Origin: Clostridia bacterium
GTDB taxonomy: Bacteria > Bacillota > Clostridia > Oscillospirales > Acutalibacteraceae
Assembly: GCA_017560255.1 (NCBI GenBank)
Contig: JAFYOI010000056.1
Coordinates: 110,639-171,164, forward strand
Length of the DNA stretch: 60,526 nt
Reading direction: 5' to 3'
Within the stretch, counting starts at the first letter, position 1; the number at the start of each line of letters is the position of its first letter. A program made the position numbers and the translations under genes. Positions 40,601 to 47,889 of the stretch are shown piece after piece. The notes under the pieces are model-generated. The model did no database searches. It worked only from the letters and a program-made list of their open reading frames with translations, and had not been told where the DNA came from.

Positions 40601-40855
40601 TTACCACTTGCTTGTACCAAGCGCATACGTTTTGCCGTCTTTTGTGAGAGTGATTCTGCCCTCACCGTCAATGCCAACAACGTACCCCTCTTCTGCCGCC
40701 TCGAAAAGAAACTTCTCCTTATCCTGCGCAGAGAGTTCGTCGTACTGCTCGTATATACCATTTTCATCAAAAACTTTGGTAGAAAAAGTCTTTCCGCACG
40801 CGCAGAAAGCAAGGCACAAAAATACAATTGCCATAATTAACGCTAATTTTTTCAT
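40601..40855 (-). CDS. Small lipoprotein-like secreted protein
   Basis: The product is 84 residues. Its hydrophobic signal is followed by CLAFCACG, which resembles but is not a perfect lipobox. The mature part has a short repeat-like beta pattern, VVGIDGEGRITLTKDGKTYALG. I placed the start at ATG 40855, seven bases after AAGGTGG; a longer frame runs into the divergent promoter region. It is first in the operon with DUF815 and yfbR. Function unknown. Confidence 0.65.
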   Translation of the reverse strand: MKKLALIMAIVFLCLAFCACGKTFSTKVFDENGIYEQYDELSAQDKEKFLFEAAEEGYVVGIDGEGRITLTKDGKTYALGTSKW

Positions 40856-40884
40856 GATAATACCACCTTGATATTTATAGGTTG

Positions 40885-40914
40885 ATTTTATCAAAACAAG
40901 CGGCATTGTGTCAA
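40885..40914 (-). promoter_or_regulatory. Promoter of the lipoprotein-DUF815-yfbR operon
   Basis: On the minus strand a perfect TTGACA (40914-40909) is 18 bases from TAAAAT (40890-40885). Confidence 0.7.
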
Positions 40915-40970
40915 GTATAGTATGGGACTGTAACGGGCAATAAAAATTAAAATTTTTGTTGTAATAATTA

Positions 40971-40999
40971 TTGTGTTGGTAAAAATATTCTTGTATAAT
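40971..40999 (+). promoter_or_regulatory. Promoter of the transglutaminase-like gene
   Basis: TTGTGT (40971-40976) and TATAAT (40994-40999) are 17 bases apart. Confidence 0.7.
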
Positions 41000-41026
41000 A
41001 GTCTGGAACGGAAGGAGGTTCGGTTG

Positions 41027-42169
41027 ATGAAAAGACTTATTGCGGCTCTGCTCGTCCTTTGTCTTTGTTTTACCGTGACAGGTTGCTTTAATACCCAGAT
41101 GCAAAATGAAGATTATTCAGCCCTCATCTCCGGGTTTGAGAGTAATTTTACAATCACTCCCAAATACTATTCCCTTCTTTCCGATGCGGAAAAAGCGGCA
41201 TATATCAACATCATTCACGCAATCAACAACTTTGAATCGGTTGCCGAAGCGCCAAAACTGAGCAACGATTCGCTCGACAAAGTTACAACCGCCGTTTCAT
41301 ACGATAACCCCGAATTTTTCTGGCTTGCTAAATCGTGGACTATTACGAGATACGTCGGCAAATCGGAAATTGAAATCCCCTATTTGTTCACGCCGCAAAA
41401 AAGGGCGGAAATGACCGCCGAACTTGAAGCAAAAGTTTCGCGCATACTTTCGGGCGTTTATTCTACAATGACCGACTACGACAAGGAACTCTACCTGCAC
41501 AATACTCTTGTGGGAAATTGCACCTACGAAATGGGCGCAACCGACGACAACGCCTACACCGTCTATGGTGCGCTTGTTGAGGGCACTGCCGTTTGCGAGG
41601 GTTACGCAAGGGCGATGCAGTTGCTTCTTTCAAGGGTGGGTATCAACTCATATCTCATCACGGGAACTGCGCTTGACCACAACGGTCAGTTTGCGAATCA
41701 TATGTGGAATATCGTAGAACTTGATTCGGGCGATTACCACCTTGACGCCACGTGGAACGACCCCCGAACCGAATCAAACTTTGAGGCGGTGTGGCACACT
41801 TACTTCAACCTTTCCGATGAGGAAATAATGCGTGACCACAGTTTTGAACTTGAAACAAATTGTTCTACTGTAAAAGAAAATTATCACAGGAAAAACTTCA
41901 TATACTATGATTCGTTTGATTCTGCCGATTTTGTTGACGAACTTGCCGATATGATTTACCGCGCAAAGCGTTCAAGAGATGAATTTATTGAAATCCGTTT
42001 TTCAAATCAGGAGGCTTTTCTGAGCGCTATGACGTCACTGTTTCAGAATCGGCTCATAAACTCTGCAATACAACGTGCGGTCAGCCGTTACGGCTCGGCT
42101 GCAAAGGTGCAGTCAGTCAGTTACTCAAAAATCGACACCCAGTTTACAATCGGAATAAAACTCAGTTAG
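41027..42169 (+). CDS. Transglutaminase-like lipoprotein
   Basis: The product is 380 residues with a lipobox TVTGC (Cys near 20), so it sits on the outer face of the membrane. The transglutaminase-like papain-fold triad is present: Cys190 (AVCEGYA), His225 (NHMWN) and Asp240 (HLDATWND). Such bacterial domains are usually peptidases or peptide cross-linkers acting at the cell surface. ATG 41027 is eight bases after AAGGAGG; a longer frame begins inside the promoter. The thioesterase gene follows by 11 bases, with no obvious shared function. Confidence 0.88.
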   Translation: MKRLIAALLVLCLCFTVTGCFNTQMQNEDYSALISGFESNFTITPKYYSLLSDAEKAAYINIIHAINNFESVAEAPKLSNDSLDKVTTAVSYDNPEFFWLAKSWTITRYVGKSEIEIPYLFTPQKRAEMTAELEAKVSRILSGVYSTMTDYDKELYLHNTLVGNCTYEMGATDDNAYTVYGALVEGTAVCEGYARAMQLLLSRVGINSYLITGTALDHNGQFANHMWNIVELDSGDYHLDATWNDPRTESNFEAVWHTYFNLSDEEIMRDHSFELETNCSTVKENYHRKNFIYYDSFDSADFVDELADMIYRAKRSRDEFIEIRFSNQEAFLSAMTSLFQNRLINSAIQRAVSRYGSAAKVQSVSYSKIDTQFTIGIKLS

Positions 42170-42180
42170 GAGAATAATCA

Positions 42181-42582
42181 ATGTACTGCAACAAAACACT
42201 TGAACAAGCGCGTGAAATTTTTAAAAAGGACGTTTTTGCAACCGAGCAGGCGGGAATTGAGATTGACGCAGTTTCCATCGGTTATGCAAAATGCAGTATG
42301 AAGATAACCCCGAAACATTTCAATGCGGGCGGTAAGGTTATGGGCGGTGCAATTTTTACACTTGCGGACTTTGCCCTCGGTGTTGCTGCAAACTGCGAAA
42401 GAAGCCTGTCAGTCACACTCTCGGCGCAAATCTATTTCCTCGGTTCTACAAAAGGAAGCGTTCTTTATGCCGAAGCGCGCGTTGTACGTCAAGGTGGTAA
42501 AATCGGCGTTTACGAGATTGATGTTTACGACGACCTCGGTGCAAAAATTGCAAAAGCAACAAGTGAATCTTTTACGATCTGA
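42181..42582 (+). CDS. PaaI-type hotdog thioesterase
   Basis: The 133-residue cytoplasmic protein has the hotdog fold of PaaI-type acyl-CoA thioesterases. Visible features are the central helix sequence GGKVMGGAIFTLADFALGVAA, whose Asp is the likely catalytic acid, and the following strand pattern LSAQIYFLGSTKG. The substrate is unknown; aromatic or short acyl-CoA is typical. AGGAG precedes the ATG, and a terminator follows. Confidence 0.88.
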   Translation: MYCNKTLEQAREIFKKDVFATEQAGIEIDAVSIGYAKCSMKITPKHFNAGGKVMGGAIFTLADFALGVAANCERSLSVTLSAQIYFLGSTKGSVLYAEARVVRQGGKIGVYEIDVYDDLGAKIAKATSESFTI

Positions 42583-42598
42583 TATGTATGAAACCCCT

Positions 42599-42634
42599 GC
42601 CCGACTTCCATCTATACGGAAGTCGGGCTTTTTG
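42599..42634 (+). terminator. Terminator of the thioesterase unit
   Basis: GCCCGACTTCC and GGAAGTCGGGC form an 11-bp stem followed by five T. Confidence 0.9.
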
Positions 42635-42645
42635 TTACGGTTAAA

Positions 42646-42891
42646 TTATCCATTGTTGGACTGAGTTGTTGAGCCCTGGGATGGCGTATTACTACCGGTT
42701 GTTGTGGTGGTTAAAACACCCGTTGTTGAATTATTCTTATCCTCGGTAGTTGTTCTTTTTGAGGTCGTTGTCTGCGTTGTCGAACTTGTGTTCGGCACTG
42801 TTGTGTGCTCTCCCACATTACCTCTGCCGCAAGCGGCAAGCAACGTCATAGTAAGAACGACAAGCAAAACAGATATAATAATCTTCTTCAT
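42646..42891 (-). CDS. Small Thr-rich lipoprotein
   Basis: The product is 81 residues: signal peptide, lipobox LLAAC (Cys near 21), then an almost purely Thr/Ser/Asn/Gly mature part of about 60 residues without a folded domain. It could be a surface linker or a substrate for O-glycosylation; neither can be shown here. AAAGGAG lies before the ATG. The Thr runs resemble the linker of the 47004 gene. Confidence 0.7.
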   Translation of the reverse strand: MKKIIISVLLVVLTMTLLAACGRGNVGEHTTVPNTSSTTQTTTSKRTTTEDKNNSTTGVLTTTTTGSNTPSQGSTTQSNNG

Positions 42892-42970
42892 TTTATACTC
42901 CTTTTAAAGCCGTTTCGGCATTCAGAATGACCGCATTATGCAGACACAATCATTATTCCCGATACGCTTT

Positions 42971-42993
42971 AAAATAACCCAATTTTAAATTGG
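42971..42993 (-). terminator. Possible terminator of the DUF11 gene
   Basis: CCAATTT, one base, AAATTGG is a short perfect palindrome; on the minus strand it is followed by GTTATTTT. The stem is weak. Confidence 0.4.
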
Positions 42994-43010
42994 AAAAATT
43001 TTTTAATTAA

Positions 43011-43859
43011 TTATACGGTGCCTGTGACAACAAGTTCGCTTACGCCGGGAGTAATAACAACTGCGTTTGTTTCGGGGTCAACCGTATAGGTTGCCGCGGG
43101 GACTGTTATCTGGCCGGCAACGGTTGCGAAAAGTCCCGTTGTCTCATCGTAGGTGTAGTTTGTGCCCTCTGCCCAGGGTGTTCCGTTGAACGTTACCGCT
43201 ATATTAGAAAGAATCGGGTCGAAGGTGTCGGTCAAAGTGGCGTTATCGGTCGCAATTGCCGCTGTGTTGCCGAAGTTAAGAATTGTAAAGGTATAGGTCA
43301 CTGTGCCGTTCTGAAAAACCGTTGAAGGCTCAATCGTCTTTGTGATTGTAAGGTCTGCTTCCTGCTCGGTTGTGATGGTTTCACTTGCGTCAGCGGTTGC
43401 GCTGCCCGATTCAACAGTTGCAGTGTTTGTTATCGAATCGTCAGTGTCAAGGGGCGCAAACTCATTGACTGCCGCTTCATAGATTATGATAGCGTTTGAA
43501 TTTGCGGGAATCGTAATGCCCGAAAACACAAGGGGCGGGCCTGCCGTTACCATAGGTGCTGCGACAAGGGTGCCGTTGATAAACAAACGTACTGTACCGT
43601 CAACGTAAGTCAAGGGGTAAAGAGTTGTTTCGCCCGCCGTATACGCACCGAGATTGTCCGTTACGATAACGTCAGTGAGTGATGTCTGACCTTCGTTTAC
43701 GATGCTGATTGCATAGGTTACCTCGTCATTTCTGCCGTAGGTATCACCAACTGCCGTCTTTGCGGCGGTTATGCCGCTGAAAATTTCACCAACCGCTACG
43801 TTGGAATTTATAATGGTATTGTTATATGATAACTGTGCCTGGTTAGTAAAAATTGCCAT
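43011..43859 (-). CDS. DUF11-repeat protein without signal peptide
   Basis: The 282-residue beta-rich protein has two DUF11-type repeats: about 30-150 (TYAISIVNEGQTSLTDVIVTD) and about 168-282 (DLTITKTIEPSTVFQNGTV). DUF11 domains are Ig-like surface modules, yet the N terminus MAIFTNQAQLSYNNT is not a signal peptide and no anchor is seen. Similar signal-less proteins occur in Clostridia. A spore-surface role would explain release by mother-cell lysis, but that is inference. AAAGGAG precedes the ATG. It is a single-gene unit. Confidence 0.8.
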   Translation of the reverse strand: MAIFTNQAQLSYNNTIINSNVAVGEIFSGITAAKTAVGDTYGRNDEVTYAISIVNEGQTSLTDVIVTDNLGAYTAGETTLYPLTYVDGTVRLFINGTLVAAPMVTAGPPLVFSGITIPANSNAIIIYEAAVNEFAPLDTDDSITNTATVESGSATADASETITTEQEADLTITKTIEPSTVFQNGTVTYTFTILNFGNTAAIATDNATLTDTFDPILSNIAVTFNGTPWAEGTNYTYDETTGLFATVAGQITVPAATYTVDPETNAVVITPGVSELVVTGTV

Positions 43860-43917
43860 TTAGGTTTATTCTCCTTTATTTTTTTTGGGATTCTTGTCCC
43901 TCAAAGACATACTATGA

Positions 43918-43947
43918 TTGACTAATAGCATATGTTACTGTTATAAT
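43918..43947 (+). promoter_or_regulatory. Promoter of the flavin reductase gene
   Basis: TTGACT (43918-43923) and TATAAT (43942-43947) are 18 bases apart. Confidence 0.75.
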
Positions 43948-44000
43948 AAAAAAAGCAACGTAATATATAAATAAAAATAACATATAAAGGAGCGATCATT

Positions 44001-44516
44001 ATGGGGTTTGAAAAATCTACTTATGAGGCAGTAACAAAAATCTCCTCACCTAAACTTATGCGTGACTGGATGCTCATTACCGCGGGTAAAGAAGGCAGTT
44101 ACAACACAATGCTCGCCAGTTGGGGCGGCATCGGTGTCCTTTGGGGTGGACCCGTTGCATTCATCTTTGTGCGCGACAGCCGTCACACAAAAAAATTCGT
44201 TGACAAAAGCGAATGTTTCTCTTTGTCGTTCTTCAACGACGAGTATAAAGACGCGCTCTATCTTTGTGGCACAGTTTCGGGCAGGGACAGGGACAAAGTA
44301 CACGAAGCGGGACTGACCCCCGTATACGCTGAGCACACAACCTACTTTGAGCAGGCGGCAATCGTATTCAACTGCCGCAAACTCTCCGAAACCCTCATTC
44401 CGCTTGAGGACGTGCTTGACAGGTCAATCATTGAGCGTTTCTACGACGATTCGGATTGCCACACAATGTATATCGGAGAAATCGAAGAAGTGCTCATCAA
44501 CACCGACCAACTCTGA
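44001..44516 (+). CDS. Flavin-reductase-like FMN-binding protein
   Basis: The 171-residue cytoplasmic protein belongs to the flavin reductase-like split-barrel family (flavoredoxin type). Typical features are MLITAGKEGSYNTMLASWGGIG (FMN phosphate region), a Gly-rich strand VLWGGPVAFIFVRDSRHT, and NDEYKDALYLCGTVSGRDRDK. It probably uses FMN to move electrons; the partner is unknown. AAAGGAG precedes the ATG. A terminator follows. Confidence 0.88.
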   Translation: MGFEKSTYEAVTKISSPKLMRDWMLITAGKEGSYNTMLASWGGIGVLWGGPVAFIFVRDSRHTKKFVDKSECFSLSFFNDEYKDALYLCGTVSGRDRDKVHEAGLTPVYAEHTTYFEQAAIVFNCRKLSETLIPLEDVLDRSIIERFYDDSDCHTMYIGEIEEVLINTDQL

Positions 44517-44525
44517 CAAAATCAA

Positions 44526-44570
44526 AAAGACCGATTATTGCAAGCGATGCGGTAGTCGGTCTTTCTTTTT
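44526..44570 (+). terminator. Terminator of the flavin reductase gene
   Basis: AAAGACCGA and TCGGTCTTT are the outer arms of a longer imperfect hairpin, followed by CTTTTT. Confidence 0.75.
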
Positions 44571-44686
44571 GCTTTAACACCATCACTAAAAGTGATTGTT
44601 TTTATTACTTTTCGATATTTTTAATTCTCACAAACACGCGCTATACTGTTCTTGGATTTTAAAAAAATAATTGGAGGTTGTTTTTT

Positions 44687-45859
44687 ATGAAAGAAGTAGT
44701 TATCGTCAGCGCAGTCCGCACCCCTATCGGCAAATTCATGGGTGGACTGTCAAAACTCGGAGCGGTTGAACTCGGTGCAATCGCAGTGCAAGAGGCAATC
44801 AAACGCGCAGGTATCTCCGCAGAGCAGGTGCAGGACGTGACCGCGGGCGTAGTTTACAAAGCGGCTTTAAAAGGCAATCCTGCCCGTCAGGTATCAATCA
44901 AAGTCGGCGTACCCGTTACATCGGGCGCAACAACCGTTGACCAGCAGTGTGCATCCGCTATGCGTGCTTTTGAGATTGCAAGCCAGGGCATTATGCTCGG
45001 CAAATCCGACGTGAGTGTTGCTTTCGGTGTTGAGAGTATGTCAAACGTACCGCACATGCTCGTAGGAAGCAGAAACGGTTACAGAATGGGTGACGTTAAA
45101 GTTGTTGACGGTCTCACTCACGACGCTCTCGTTTGCGCAGTTTACGGCAAACATATGGGCTTCACCGCGCAGAATCTTGCTGACCAATACGGCATCAGCC
45201 GTCAGGAACAGGACGAACTTGCTGCACTCAGCCACGCACGCGCAGTTGCCGCTCAAAAAGCAGGCGTATTCGACAAAGAAATCGTGCCCGTAACAATCGC
45301 AGGAAAAAAGGGCGATATTGTAATTTCCAAGGACGAATGTCCCAGTGAAAACAGTACGGTCAAAACCCTTTCCAAACTTCGTGCAGTGTTCGGTGAAACA
45401 ATCACTGCGGGTAACGCTTCCAGCATCAACGACGGTGCAGCAGCGGTTGTGCTTATGTCCGCGGAAAAAGCGGAAGAACTCGGCATCAAACCGATTGCAA
45501 AACTCCTCTCCACCGCAACCCTCGGCGTAGCGCCCGAGGTTATGGGCATCGGTCCCGCATTCGCCATTCCCAAGGCACTTGATTACGCAGGGCTTACCAT
45601 GGACGATATCGGCTACTACGAAATCAATGAGGCTTTTGCCGCACAGTTCCTCGCTTGTAATCGCGAACTTAAATTACCCATGGATAAGGTAAACGCAAAC
45701 GGAAGCGGTATCTCCCTCGGTCACCCCGTTGGTTGCACAGGCATTCGAATCATCGTTTCTCTGTTGCACGAACTTGAAAGACGAGGCGAAAAATACGGCT
45801 GTGCTTCCCTGTGCGTAGGCGGAGGTCCCGCTATGGCTACCATCGTTGAAATGCTTTAA
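44687..45859 (+). CDS. thlA: Acetyl-CoA C-acetyltransferase (thiolase)
   Basis: Thiolase joins two acetyl-CoA to acetoacetyl-CoA, the entry to butyrate formation, or runs in reverse. The 390-residue product has nucleophile Cys88 (QQCASAM), the NEAFAAQF Asn/His region, GHPVGCTG and the second catalytic Cys in CVGGGPAM. I chose ATG 44687, ten bases after GGAGG. No crotonase or hydroxybutyryl-CoA dehydrogenase is nearby, so it stands alone. A divergent-type LysR regulator lies just downstream on the same strand. Confidence 0.95.
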   Translation: MKEVVIVSAVRTPIGKFMGGLSKLGAVELGAIAVQEAIKRAGISAEQVQDVTAGVVYKAALKGNPARQVSIKVGVPVTSGATTVDQQCASAMRAFEIASQGIMLGKSDVSVAFGVESMSNVPHMLVGSRNGYRMGDVKVVDGLTHDALVCAVYGKHMGFTAQNLADQYGISRQEQDELAALSHARAVAAQKAGVFDKEIVPVTIAGKKGDIVISKDECPSENSTVKTLSKLRAVFGETITAGNASSINDGAAAVVLMSAEKAEELGIKPIAKLLSTATLGVAPEVMGIGPAFAIPKALDYAGLTMDDIGYYEINEAFAAQFLACNRELKLPMDKVNANGSGISLGHPVGCTGIRIIVSLLHELERRGEKYGCASLCVGGGPAMATIVEML

Positions 45860-45861
45860 TC

Positions 45862-45890
45862 TTGCAAAAAGACAAAATATAGTTTAGAAT
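45862..45890 (+). promoter_or_regulatory. Promoter of the LysR regulator
   Basis: TTGCAA (45862-45867) and TAGAAT (45885-45890) are 17 bases apart, starting three bases after the thiolase stop. Confidence 0.65.
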
Positions 45891-45935
45891 TGTATTGTTA
45901 CTCCGAAACCCCATAAACTTCAAGGAGAGAATGAT

Positions 45936-46814
45936 ATGAATCTCAAGCAGGTGGAATATTTTGTTGAACTGGTAAAAGAAGCAAATTTTACCCGTGCAGC
46001 AAACAAACTATATATCTGTCAGTCCGCTCTGAGCAAAGCAATAAAGCAGTTGGAAACGGAACTCAACACAAAACTGATTGACCGCTCGGTTTACCGCTTC
46101 AAACTCACCCCCGAGGGTGAAATTTTCTACCAGAACGGCAAAAAGGCGCTCGAAAACATTAATAGTGAAATCAGCAAATTGAAGGACAGCATCAATCTGA
46201 TGCAGGGCAAGGTTGCCGTTGGCATTCCGCCCGTCCTCGGAACGATGTATTTCAGTTCCGTCATCTACCGCTATCGCAACCTTTACCCCGACGTTGACCT
46301 GCGAATTGAAGAAGTCGGCGCAAACACCGTCAAGGATATGATAGATTCGGGTCAGGTGGACATAGGCGTCGTTATCCTGCCGTTCCGTCACAAAGGGTTT
46401 CAGATCTATCCCGCCGTTTCCGCCGAGAACATACTGCTGGTTGGCAAAGACCACCCGTTTGCAAACAGAGATTATGTTTCGATTTCCGAACTGGAAAACG
46501 AAAAATTCATTATGCTCGACAAAACCTTTACAATTCACGACCGAATTCTAGAGGCCTGCCGCAACTTCGGCTTTGAACCCAGCATCGGATTTGAAAGTTC
46601 ACAGTGGGATTTTGTTGTCGAGATGGTTGCACAAAATCAGGGCGTTACAATACTGCCACCAAAAATTTTCTCTCGCTTTCCGTCGAGCAACGTTCGGCTG
46701 ATTAAACTTGCCGAGCCGTTCCCGTGGGAGATTGCGTTCATCGCCAAAGAGGACAAATATCTTTCGCGCCCGATGAAGCAGTTTATCGACCTTGCAAAAG
46801 AAATTAATCAATAA
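45936..46814 (+). CDS. LysR-family transcriptional regulator
   Basis: The 292-residue product is standard for LysR. The N-terminal winged helix (about 1-65) reads MNLKQVEYFVELVKEANFTRAANKL-like with ANKLYICQSALSKAIKQLE; the effector-binding domain covers about 90-290. The ligand and targets are unknown; the adjacent thiolase is a possible target but LysR sites are usually divergent. AAGGAGAG precedes the ATG. It ends just before repeat block 3. Confidence 0.93.
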   Translation: MNLKQVEYFVELVKEANFTRAANKLYICQSALSKAIKQLETELNTKLIDRSVYRFKLTPEGEIFYQNGKKALENINSEISKLKDSINLMQGKVAVGIPPVLGTMYFSSVIYRYRNLYPDVDLRIEEVGANTVKDMIDSGQVDIGVVILPFRHKGFQIYPAVSAENILLVGKDHPFANRDYVSISELENEKFIMLDKTFTIHDRILEACRNFGFEPSIGFESSQWDFVVEMVAQNQGVTILPPKIFSRFPSSNVRLIKLAEPFPWEIAFIAKEDKYLSRPMKQFIDLAKEINQ

Positions 46815-46824
46815 TAAATATCCC

Positions 46825-46964
46825 CCCGCATGCGGGTCGAGCCAGAGCCCTTTCTTTTCTCCCACACAAGAAAGGGCATGCCCGTCGCGGCATGAGCGAC
46901 ATGCAAAAGCATCGGTTAACCTCTTTTGAGCCCCGCGACTATCGCGTGGTTTTTTGTTATACAA
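46825..46964. repeat. Composite intergenic repeat block 3
   Basis: A compact version of block 2: a CCCGCATGCGGG palindrome; the CCTTTCTT...AAGAAAGG and CATGCC...GGCATG hairpin pair (46848-46901); then the terminator-edge repeat (46910-46964) from ATCGGTTAACC through GACTATCGCGTGG to GTTATACAAC. Confidence 0.75.
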
Positions 46965-46967
46965 CAG

Positions 46968-46999
46968 AAAGCACCTTGACCGCAGTCAAGGTGCTTTTT
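46968..46999. terminator. Terminator of the 47004 gene
   Basis: AAAGCACCTTGAC and GTCAAGGTGCTTT form a 13-bp stem around CGCA, with T on both strands; repeat block 3 abuts it. Confidence 0.88.
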
Positions 47000-47003
47000 A
47001 ATC

Positions 47004-47783
47004 TTACTTGTAAATTACAATGCTATCCATTATTCTGTTTGACTCTTCTTCCAAATCAACACAGTTGGGTCCGGGCATAAAGACTATAAAATATCTTGCC
47101 CCGGGGGTTTTGAAATACCAGACGTAATATGAGTCAGGCACAACCGCAACGTAGCAGGGATACTCGCCGCCTATGGTTGTTTTTTCAAATTTTTCAATCG
47201 TCATCTGAAAAACGCGTTCCATATCCTTTTTCTCAACATTGTCAAAATCCTCAATATGATTGTACGCGGGAGTCCCCGTGGGGAAAGCATCTATAGTAAC
47301 CGCACTTACCGGCTTTCCGCTCAGATAGTCGTTCGTGATCAACGTAATTCCGTAAAGTCCGTACTTTTTCCAGCCCGGCATGTAGAGTTGTATTCCGCCG
47401 TTTTCAGACGTGTATACATCGTCTACAACCTCACCCCATACGGTCGGATTACTTGGATCAACTTTACCGTCCACACCACCCGTATAACCGGGTATCATTA
47501 TCTCGTATTCGGTCGTGGTCGTAGCAGGTTTTGTCGTAGTGGTTGTTGTCGGCTTTGTTGTTGTCAATTGAGTGGTCGTAGTTACCTGCTCACCTGTGGT
47601 CATATGGAGGTGGGGTTGAGTAGTTGTTTGATCACTGCCCGTTGTATAATCCTCGTCATCAGCGCCGTCGATAAGGACATTGTTCGAATTAGCGCCTAAC
47701 AATTCTTTGGAACGCAAAGTTATAAATATAAATACCGATACAATCAGCACCGCCGCTAAAAAGAAAGCGAAAAACTTTTTCAT
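47004..47783 (-). CDS. Membrane-anchored protein with Thr-rich linker
   Basis: The 259-residue product has one N-terminal membrane helix (about 4-24), an acidic stretch, a Thr-rich linker (about 50-92, runs of TTTTTTKP type) and a C-terminal globular extracytoplasmic domain (about 95-259). That domain has the strand-rich pattern IQLYMPGWKKYGLYGITLI and FKTPGARYFIVFMPG. I do not recognise the domain. GGAGG lies upstream of the ATG, though rather far. It has its own promoter and terminator. Confidence 0.65.
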   Translation of the reverse strand: MKKFFAFFLAAVLIVSVFIFITLRSKELLGANSNNVLIDGADDEDYTTGSDQTTTQPHLHMTTGEQVTTTTQLTTTKPTTTTTTKPATTTTEYEIMIPGYTGGVDGKVDPSNPTVWGEVVDDVYTSENGGIQLYMPGWKKYGLYGITLITNDYLSGKPVSAVTIDAFPTGTPAYNHIEDFDNVEKKDMERVFQMTIEKFEKTTIGGEYPCYVAVVPDSYYVWYFKTPGARYFIVFMPGPNCVDLEEESNRIMDSIVIYK

Positions 47784-47835
47784 AGAAAAGAAATTACCTC
47801 CGATATGCTTTGCAATCGTTTAATCTTACGGTCTA

Positions 47836-47864
47836 ATTATATTTTCTTTCAACGCAAATTGCAA
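47836..47864 (-). promoter_or_regulatory. Promoter of the 47004 gene
   Basis: On the minus strand TTGCAA (47864-47859) and TATAAT (47841-47836) are 17 bases apart. It lies between this gene and the glgP-GH13 operon end. Confidence 0.75.
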
Positions 47865-47889
47865 GAAAAATAACAATTTTGTAACCTTT

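Noticed and set aside
43926-43934. CATATGCTA upstream of the DUF11 gene as a sigma-K -10
   Set aside because: The hexamer pattern fits, but no AC-type -35 is found 16-17 bases upstream, so it is not listed as a promoter.
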